Shown: piece after piece, positions 8,979 to 12,638 of the stretch
How the letters are laid out: each line of letters starts with the position of its first letter
How positions within the stretch are numbered: the first letter of the stretch is position 1
Origin: Smittium culicis
Lineage: Eukaryota > Kickxellomycota > Harpellomycetes > Harpellales > Legeriomycetaceae
DNA length: 12,638 nt
NCBI GenBank assembly: GCA_001970855.1
Contig: LSSN01002578.1
Coordinates: 1 to 12,638 of the forward strand
Direction of reading: 5' to 3'
The notes under the pieces: generated by a model
What the model saw: only the letters and a program-made list of their open reading frames with translations
What the model was told of the DNA's origin: nothing
Database searches by the model: none
Translations under genes and position numbers: made by a program

Positions 8979-9343
8979 GTTATAAAAAGGTATATATTAT
9001 AATGATGAGTTTATTTAACATATATAATACTTTAGAAAAGAGATAGGGAGATTCAATTATATATATAACTAATGATTTAATATATATAAATATTAGCTAT
9101 GAAATAATGAGCTATTATTTCATCAGCCTTGGTTTATATCTATTGGCTAATAGATATTCTTCTTTGCTATTGGATTGATTAATTATAATAAATCCTATTT
9201 GATCAATTGAATATATTCTATTCTATTGGCTATAACAGTCAACACTTATTCAATAGGGCTACAAGTTTCCGCTTATGTTCTATTACTGATAATACACCAT
9301 AAGTAAAAGCATTGGTATAATATATCAGTATTATATCGTAACA
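8979..9343 (-). repeat. LTR-like outer segment of right arm (faces inward)
   Basis: On the minus strand it opens TGTTACGAT (with position 9344 included), like the LTR at 11554, and shows CCAAT boxes and the CT-rich GAATCTCCC leader. It interrupts the pol frame of the gypsy element immediately after the CCCCCAA that encodes part of a Pro-Pro. The inner end is uncertain. Confidence 0.55.
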
Positions 9344-9658
9344 TTGGGGGAAATACTTCGTCATTAAAGCATAAACTCGAGATGTTCGTTGAAAATGTCG
9401 TAAAATCGTAATCGGTATCGTAATTATCGTTATCGTCGTTATCTTCGTAGTCGTATTTTAAGTCGTTATCGTCGTAGTCGTTTATGATTTCGCTATCGTA
9501 TTCGCTTTCGTTGTCGTTTTTGATGTCGTATTTGTTGTCGTTTTTGATGTCGTATTTGTTTTCGTATTGGATTTGGAGTTTGCTGTTTTCGGATTGAGGC
9601 TTGTCAGGAGGTTTACGTTGTTTGCGCACAGTATTTCTCCTATTTACTGTGCGTTGTC
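9344..9658 (-). pseudogene. Start of pol (protease leader), copy A, truncated
   Basis: This is the -1 frame entered after the frameshift site. It is open from the slip to 9629, where VRKQRKPPDKPQ begins, then runs through an Asn/Asp/Glu/Tyr-rich linker to NDEVFPP. Alignment with copy B (RKLRKPPDKPQ ... EIILPP) stops exactly where TGTTACGAT starts, before the catalytic DSG of the protease. The remaining codons to 9273 belong to the invading LTR-like sequence. The linker contains a 24-bp exact-length tandem duplication (9517-9540, 9541-9564) encoding KYDIKNDN twice. Without the catalytic core it cannot be a protease. Confidence 0.75.
9517..9564 (-). repeat. 24-bp in-frame tandem duplication in pol leader
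   Basis: Two 24-bp units differing at one base, lying within a wider run of TCGTNN hexamers that encode the acidic Asn/Asp/Glu linker. The length keeps the frame open. Confidence 0.85.
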
Positions 9659-9665
9659 TCTTCCC
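9606..9665 (-). promoter_or_regulatory. Predicted -1 ribosomal frameshift signal, copy A
   Basis: On the minus strand, in gag frame, G GGA AGA (9665-9659) is followed by a 6-nt spacer (9658-9653) and by GCACAGTA / TACTGTGC, a perfect 8-bp stem that can gain a ninth C-G pair (9653 with 9625). Its 11-nt loop (9644-9634) holds AGGAG (9641-9637), which can pair with CTCCT at 9610-9606 to form a pseudoknot. The gag stop codon (9646-9644) lies at the stem/loop border. The -1 frame leads without stops into pol. The heptamer departs from the X XXY YYZ rule at one base and copy B has the canonical form, so this copy may shift poorly. Confidence 0.7.
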
Positions 9666-9760
9666 TCTTCAAATGATTCTGAAACCAAGAGATTCATGAA
9701 GCGGACGGATCTGAAATGCTTTTTGCACGAGCTTCGTAGATGCCCCTTTTGATCGCAGTT
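9644..9760 (-). pseudogene. Gag C-terminus beyond an internal stop: zinc knuckle
   Basis: Gag continues in frame after the TAA at 9761-9763. The Cys just before the stop (codon 9764-9766) and then Cys (9755-9757), His (9740-9742) and Cys (9725-9727) complete a CX2CX4HX4C zinc knuckle, the nucleic-acid-binding motif of nucleocapsid. The stop occupies the first X position, where a Tyr or similar codon would need only one base change to become TAA. The frame then runs to the true gag stop at 9644-9646, ending EEGRDNAQ, which matches copy B (DEGKDKAQ). Confidence 0.8.
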
Positions 9761-10891
9761 TTAGCACTGGCTGTTTAGATCATACTCGTCGAATTGAACC
9801 TTGGTCATAGTTATATTGTCGCGGCTGTGTGGCTTTGTATTGCGCTGGAATGGGTTCCTGAAATTTTGTGTGCCGAAACGAGTAGTCACAGGAACATAGC
9901 GGTTGTTGTACTGTGGTGTGTATTGTGCAGCACTGATAGTGATATTTTGATCAGGTTTGATTGAGGCGACAATCGGATCAATTTCCATGCTTAGATGGCG
10001 GTCTACATTCATTCGGGCAGGCTTGGATTGAATCTCTGTAATCTGGGCCTTGAGTCGTTTCTCGAATTCCTCAAAGGTCTCATTGGCAATTTCGGGAAGG
10101 TACTTGCGAATGCTTTGGTCGATTTGCTTCCTAAGCATTACAATGGCTAATTTGCTGTTGTCTCCTGTGACAATTTTGATGGCTGGTCGGACTTGCTGGA
10201 TAAACGAGTTGAAGTCTGATTTCTCCGTAAGGCGCATTGTGTATATTTTGTCCAATGCCATACTGAGCGATTCTGCACCGCCAAACTGTTTCGCTAGAGA
10301 CTGTCTTAAATTGTCCCAGTTGTCGATGTTTCCGTCAGGTTCTGCGTCGTACCAACTTCTGGCCTCCCCTTTCAATGAGTCGACTACAAGGATAAGTTTC
10401 TGGAAGTCGCTGAGTCCGGGATAGTTTGTGAACAATTCGTCGACTCCAAATATCCATCGGTTGAAAGAGATAGGCTGGCCGTCGAAGGAGGGAATTTTCG
10501 GAATATTTTTGAGTGAAGCTTGGCCAACTGCAGAAATGTTGGTGCCAGCATTATTTTGGAGCTCCATAATTTGCTTGTAGAGAGATGCTTCTTTGACGGC
10601 TAACTGTTCGCATTTCATGGCAGTTTCGGCTTTTAGCTGTTCATACGCTACGGCTTGCTCAAGGCGGTGGCGGCTCTCGGTATCAAGGCTCAGCTTAAGT
10701 TGGGCCAACTCGGCATCTTTTTCGGATAGGGCGGCGGCGAGTTTGTTGTGCTCTTCGGCGAGAGCGTTAAAGCTGTTTTCCCCGTCTATCAACTGTTGGC
10801 GCAGGCTGGAGATTTCGTTGTCCTTGGAAGCTAGCAGTTCTTCAGCATTGGTGATTTGGCTGGCAGTTAATTGGATAGAGTTGTCAGACAT
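9761..10891 (-). CDS. gag: Ty3/gypsy Gag structural protein, copy A
   Basis: Gag forms the cytoplasmic virus-like particle that packages retrotransposon RNA. The ATG at 10891 has a good context (AAACATGTC) and follows the leader by about 50 bases. Residues about 15-113 are Glu/Lys/Leu/Ala-rich heptads, a long coiled coil. Residues about 133-285 form the retrotransposon gag (capsid-like) domain, with IPSFDG, RW, YPGLSDFQKL, LKGEARSWYD and WDNLRQSLAKQF. The C-terminal part is basic and Asn/Gln-rich (FRNPFQRN). The frame stops at residue 376, right inside the zinc knuckle; the in-frame remainder is at 9644-9760. Codon use is far less AT-biased than the surrounding DNA, as is usual for a retroelement that expanded relatively recently. 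Full length would be about 415 codons. Confidence 0.88.
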   Translation of the reverse strand: MSDNSIQLTASQITNAEELLASKDNEISSLRQQLIDGENSFNALAEEHNKLAAALSEKDAELAQLKLSLDTESRHRLEQAVAYEQLKAETAMKCEQLAVKEASLYKQIMELQNNAGTNISAVGQASLKNIPKIPSFDGQPISFNRWIFGVDELFTNYPGLSDFQKLILVVDSLKGEARSWYDAEPDGNIDNWDNLRQSLAKQFGGAESLSMALDKIYTMRLTEKSDFNSFIQQVRPAIKIVTGDNSKLAIVMLRKQIDQSIRKYLPEIANETFEEFEKRLKAQITEIQSKPARMNVDRHLSMEIDPIVASIKPDQNITISAAQYTPQYNNRYVPVTTRFGTQNFRNPFQRNTKPHSRDNITMTKVQFDEYDLNSQC

Positions 10892-10939
10892 GTTTAGAAG
10901 AATAAAAGAAATTTAATTAGATAAGGTTTGATAAATAAT
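10892..10939 (-). other. Leader between primer-binding site and gag
   Basis: Short AT-rich untranslated leader of about 48 bases. No upstream ATG is seen before the gag start. Confidence 0.5.
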
Positions 10940-10951
10940 GGTTCTCCACCA
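10940..10951 (-). other. Primer-binding site
   Basis: On the minus strand TGGTGGAGAACC begins two bases after the LTR end. A TGG start complementary to the CCA tail of a tRNA is what is expected here. The matching tRNA would end GGTTCTCCACCA. I cannot say which tRNA that is without the host's tRNA set. Confidence 0.65.
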
Positions 10952-11036
10952 AATGTTAGGTATTTTTAGTGAATTTATTGAAAAAGTAAAAGCTAAGAGA
11001 AGAGAGAGAGATTCAAATGGAATCTCATAAACTAAA

Positions 11037-11046
11037 CTATTTATAC
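11037..11046 (-). promoter_or_regulatory. LTR TATA box
   Basis: GTATAAATAG on the minus strand, identical to the site in the LTR at 1-285 and placed before the CT-rich leader. Confidence 0.65.
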
Positions 11047-11094
11047 TAAAATCAAAACTATGTAAAAAATATTGTTAATTAGTTATTGGCTATT

Positions 11095-11121
11095 GCTGAA
11101 ATGACGTAATGTCATTTCAGC
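11095..11121. promoter_or_regulatory. U3 dyad with bZIP-like core and CCAAT boxes
   Basis: Perfect 11-bp inverted repeat GCTGAAATGAC / GTCATTTCAGC with loop GTAAT, giving ATGACGTAAT, close to an ATF/CREB-type site. It is bracketed by ATTGG and CCAAT. The stem is identical to that at 119-145 while the loop differs. Confidence 0.5.
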
Positions 11122-11261
11122 CAATAGAATTACTGCTAGTCATTACTTCCTGTTCTACTTGTCCAATAGCATCGCAAGATATATCATTCAACAGCTGGCT
11201 ATCTCGGCTGTTCATTGGTCTTGTCAGTATGTCAGAATACTGGCTGCTGATTGGCGTAACA

Positions 11262-11553
11262 TTGGCATTATCGTATTCTGTGGCGGCTGATTGTCGGCAT
11301 CATTGGTTGTTACTTCAGATACGTCATTTTCTTCAGAATCATCATCGTAATTTGAAGCGCCATCGGAAATAGAGTCAATTTCGGAAGAGCTGTCAGCTAA
11401 AGTATCTAATTGCCCAAATCGGCGAATTGTTCTTTTTGGCGGGCCTTGACTTCTAGTTTGAACGGCGGCTATTTTATTATCACCAGAATTGATATCCTTG
11501 AAATCACGCGATAAGGCATCAGTTAGTCCATTTTCTAGTCCTTTTATATGTTT
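11262..11553 (-). pseudogene. Ty3/gypsy pol fragment: RNase H end and tether
   Basis: The minus-strand frame is open across the whole piece (about 97 codons). It begins HIKGLENGLTDALSRDF, the hallmark end of the Ty3-type RNase H domain (family form HIKG-x-x-N-x-x-ADALSR). It continues into a linker with IAAVQTRSQGPP and a long Asp/Ser/Glu-rich tail, as found between RNase H and integrase. It is cut at both ends by LTRs: one in plus orientation upstream at 11554, one in minus orientation downstream at 11261. It could be the same old element as copy B, whose reverse transcriptase is missing, but that link is inference. Confidence 0.72.
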
Positions 11554-11717
11554 TGTTACGATTGGATAACGTTAGATACCCAGTTTAGCCAATAAGATAA
11601 ACAGATAGCGACTTATTGATGTAGCCAATCAATAGATAAGATCATTGCCTATCGAATGATATAAGTTTCATTATGGACGGCCGATTATATCATGAGATAT
11701 GAACGGTCGATAAAACT

Positions 11718-11752
11718 ATTGGCTGAATTAGCTTAATCTCAATTCAGCCAAT
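11718..11752. promoter_or_regulatory. CCAAT-box dyad in plus-strand LTR
   Basis: ATTGGCTGAATT and AATTCAGCCAAT form a perfect 12-bp inverted repeat with an 11-nt spacer, so two CCAAT boxes face each other. The arrangement parallels the dyads of the other LTRs although the inner sequence differs. Confidence 0.45.
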
Positions 11753-11757
11753 TGTGA

Positions 11758-11803
11758 ACATATTTAGCTACATATATTTAGCTACATATATTTAGCTACA
11801 TAT
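11758..11803 (+). repeat. 14-bp tandem repeat in LTR
   Basis: ACATATATTTAGCT at 11770-11783 and 11784-11797, preceded by a 12-bp short version (11758-11769) and followed by a partial unit. It lies just upstream of the TATA-like tract. Confidence 0.8.
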
Positions 11804-11835
11804 TTTCATAGTATATATATTTTAGTTTTAGTTAT

Positions 11836-12558
11836 TTATTTTGAATCTCTCTCTCTTTCCTTAGCTTTAAATTTTGCACTTGGCTTAAATAAAACTGCTT
11901 TTAATTGACACTTTTCACAGATCGTCATATCCATTGGACTGTATGTCACTTTCGAGGCAAAGATGAAATTGGCACCTAAAATGATGTCAAGTGGCTGTGA
12001 AGGCATAATTCTGAAAGTCGTGTCATATTTTGTTCTCCCAAAGCTTAAGCAAGCAGAAGCGACTTTGTTTGAAGTGATAGTAGTTGAGCCATTTCCAAGC
12101 TTGATTTTTATTGGCTTGTGCTCTATTTGTTTTAATTTTAATTTTGCTGCAGCTGCGGATGAAATACTTGTTATTTGAGACCCTGAATCTAATAGTATCG
12201 AAACAGGAACATTATTGACATATCCAGTGAGTTTGAAGCATATACTCTCGTTTAGATGTAGATTCATAGTTGTTATAGTAGTCGGAGGCAAAATAATTTC
12301 AGAAGAGTCGGGAGTCGTAAAATTCGATGCAAAAGTCGTATCGTCGATATCATCTGTGTCATATTCGTTTATATTCGTTCGGTTGTCGTATTTGCATTCG
12401 TAATCGTAATCGTAATCGTTTTCGTTTTCGTTGTTGAGGTCGTTTTCGTTGTCGTTTTCGTTGTCGTTCTCGTTGTCGTATTTGTATTCGTAATCGTCGT
12501 TTTGGAGTTTGGTGTTTGAAGTTTGAGGCTTGTCGGGAGGTTTTCTTAGTTTGCGCAC
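11836..12558 (-). CDS. Retropepsin (pol N-terminal part), gypsy copy B
   Basis: The aspartic protease cleaves Gag-Pol during particle maturation. Residues 1-12 (RKLRKPPDKPQ after the first) match copy A. Residues 20-75 are an Asn/Asp/Glu/Tyr-rich low-complexity linker. The retropepsin core spans about 100-215: catalytic LLDSGSQITSI (Asp 124) and the ILGANFI signature (193-199) where the family has ILG-x-DF. The frame has no ATG start; the first codon shown is GTG, and it is open upstream to the slip site at 12588-12594, so translation by -1 frameshift from gag is the likely route. The last ten residues (KAKERERDSK) are read antisense through the LTR leader repeat at 11836-11866, so the natural C-terminus and the reverse transcriptase are lost. 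The protease core appears complete. Confidence 0.85.
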   Translation of the reverse strand: MRKLRKPPDKPQTSNTKLQNDDYEYKYDNENDNENDNENDLNNENENDYDYDYECKYDNRTNINEYDTDDIDDTTFASNFTTPDSSEIILPPTTITTMNLHLNESICFKLTGYVNNVPVSILLDSGSQITSISSAAAAKLKLKQIEHKPIKIKLGNGSTTITSNKVASACLSFGRTKYDTTFRIMPSQPLDIILGANFIFASKVTYSPMDMTICEKCQLKAVLFKPSAKFKAKERERDSK

Positions 12559-12594
12559 AGTATTACTCCCATTTACTGTGCTTTGTCTTTTCCC
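12535..12594 (-). promoter_or_regulatory. Predicted -1 ribosomal frameshift signal, copy B
   Basis: On the minus strand in gag frame: canonical slippery heptamer G GGA AAA (12594-12588), spacer of 6 nt (12587-12582), stem GCACAGTA (12581-12574) with TACTGTGC (12562-12555), loop of 11 nt. The loop bases GGGAG (12570-12566) can pair with CTCCC at 12539-12535 after a 15-nt connecting loop, giving an H-type pseudoknot with 3-nt loops on either side of the second helix's 5' strand. The gag stop lies at 12575-12573. Geometry and order fit known retroelement -1 frameshift signals. Confidence 0.8.
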
Positions 12595-12638
12595 TCATCG
12601 AAAGATTCAGAAAGCATTGGGTTCATGAAACGCGTTGG
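12573..12638 (-). CDS. gag: C-terminal end of Gag, gypsy copy B (partial)
   Basis: In-frame tail of gag entering from the right window edge: RFMNPMLSESFDEGKDKAQ then TAA. It matches the copy A tail (RFMNLLVSESFEEGRDNAQ), which follows the zinc knuckle. The rest of this gag, including any knuckle, lies outside the window. Confidence 0.75.
   Translation of the reverse strand, partial: PTRFMNPMLSESFDEGKDKAQ

Larger units (their letters stand above)
5851..9343 (-). repeat. Right arm of giant inverted repeat
   Basis: Mirror image of 363-3877 with the same order of parts. Differences include three instead of two 28-bp minisatellite units, lack of a 38-bp dyad unit in the LTR-like part, and scattered substitutions. 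The arm ends at ATCGTAACA (9336-9344), directly against the interrupted pol reading frame of the gypsy element to the right. Confidence 0.93.
9344..11261 (-). mobile_element. Ty3/gypsy retrotransposon copy A, 5' half
   Basis: On the minus strand the order is 5' LTR (11261-10954), primer-binding site, short leader, gag, frameshift signal, and the start of pol. Protease core, reverse transcriptase, RNase H and integrase are absent because the giant inverted repeat begins at 9343. Gag also carries an internal stop, and the slippery heptamer is imperfect, so the copy is non-autonomous and decaying. It is a diverged relative of copy B at the right edge. Confidence 0.82.
10954..11261 (-). repeat. 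5' LTR of gypsy copy A
   Basis: 308 bp with short inverted ends TGTTA ... TAACA, followed by a primer-binding site and gag, which fixes its role and orientation. It matches the LTR at the window start. TATA box at 11037-11046, dyad at 11095-11121, and a CT-rich transcript-start region. Its outer edge abuts a pol fragment of another copy (CCAA then TGTTACG), so this element seems to have inserted into an older relative. Confidence 0.88.
11554..11866 (+). repeat. LTR of a related gypsy family, plus orientation, 3' end missing
   Basis: Starts TGTTACGATTGG at 11554 and has CCAAT boxes, a 12-bp dyad (11718-11752), AT-rich TATA-like DNA and the TTTGAATCTCTCTCTC leader in the order seen in the other LTRs. 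The expected TAACA end and primer-binding site are absent; the sequence passes into the protease gene of copy B near 11866-11880. It is therefore truncated, and its orientation is opposite to the elements on both sides. Confidence 0.65.

Noticed and set aside
363..9343. Polinton/Maverick or other large self-synthesising transposon with long terminal repeats
   Set aside because: No polymerase, integrase with intact frame, capsid or packaging gene is present in the spacer; the only gene is a mariner transposase with its own terminal repeats.
9567..9752. 61-codon plus-strand open frame
   Set aside because: Shadow over the gag/pol junction; the minus strand carries the zinc knuckle and frameshift signal.
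10050..10916. Plus-strand open frames opposite gag (10050-10424 and 10593-10916)
   Set aside because: They are antisense shadows of the gag coding sequence, without domains of their own.
11109..11372. 87-codon plus-strand open frame
   Set aside because: Crosses the LTR edge into the RNase H fragment, which is coding on the other strand.
11963..12403. Two plus-strand open frames (11963-12178 and 12215-12403)
   Set aside because: Antisense shadows of the retropepsin gene.

Overview
The window looks like a repeat-rich, gene-poor stretch of a very AT-rich eukaryotic genome. The element types (Ty3/gypsy retroelements with Asn/Asp/Glu-rich pol leaders, a Tc1/mariner transposon with TA target duplication, relics of Ty1/copia) and the low GC suggest an early-diverging fungus, possibly arbuscular-mycorrhizal (Rhizophagus-like). 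That placement is inference by style and was not searched. No host protein gene, tRNA or rRNA is visible; almost everything recognisable is transposon-derived and most of it is broken.

Layout. (1) 1-285: the cut end of a Ty3-type LTR on the minus strand. (2) 363-9343: one huge imperfect inverted repeat, with arms of about 3.5 kb (363-3877 and 5851-9343) around a spacer of about 2 kb. Each arm carries, from outside in, an inward-facing LTR-like segment, about 2.6 kb of AT-rich DNA with a GC-richer island and a 28-bp minisatellite, a relic of a Ty1/copia integrase, and one terminal inverted repeat of a Tc1/mariner element. That element (3619-6101, TA on both sides) sits at the exact symmetry centre and carries a dead DD34E transposase. 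(3) 9344-11261: the 5' half of a Ty3/gypsy element on the minus strand: LTR, primer-binding site, gag with coiled coil and zinc knuckle, a gag/pol frameshift signal, and the start of pol, cut off where the inverted repeat begins. (4) 11262-11553: a pol fragment (end of RNase H) between two LTRs of opposite orientation. (5) 11554-12638: a plus-strand LTR followed by a second copy of the same gag-pol family on the minus strand: gag tail, frameshift signal, and a complete retropepsin.

How the parts work together. In both gypsy copies gag and pol overlap in the -1 frame. A G GGA AAA-type slippery heptamer is followed by a 6-nt spacer, a perfect 8-9 bp stem, and a loop able to form a five-base pseudoknot helix with bases downstream. 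One pair of that helix differs between the copies in a compensatory way. This is the best-supported functional signal in the window. The other notable object is the giant inverted repeat centred on the mariner element, which looks like a fold-back duplication of flanking DNA and not an ordinary insertion.
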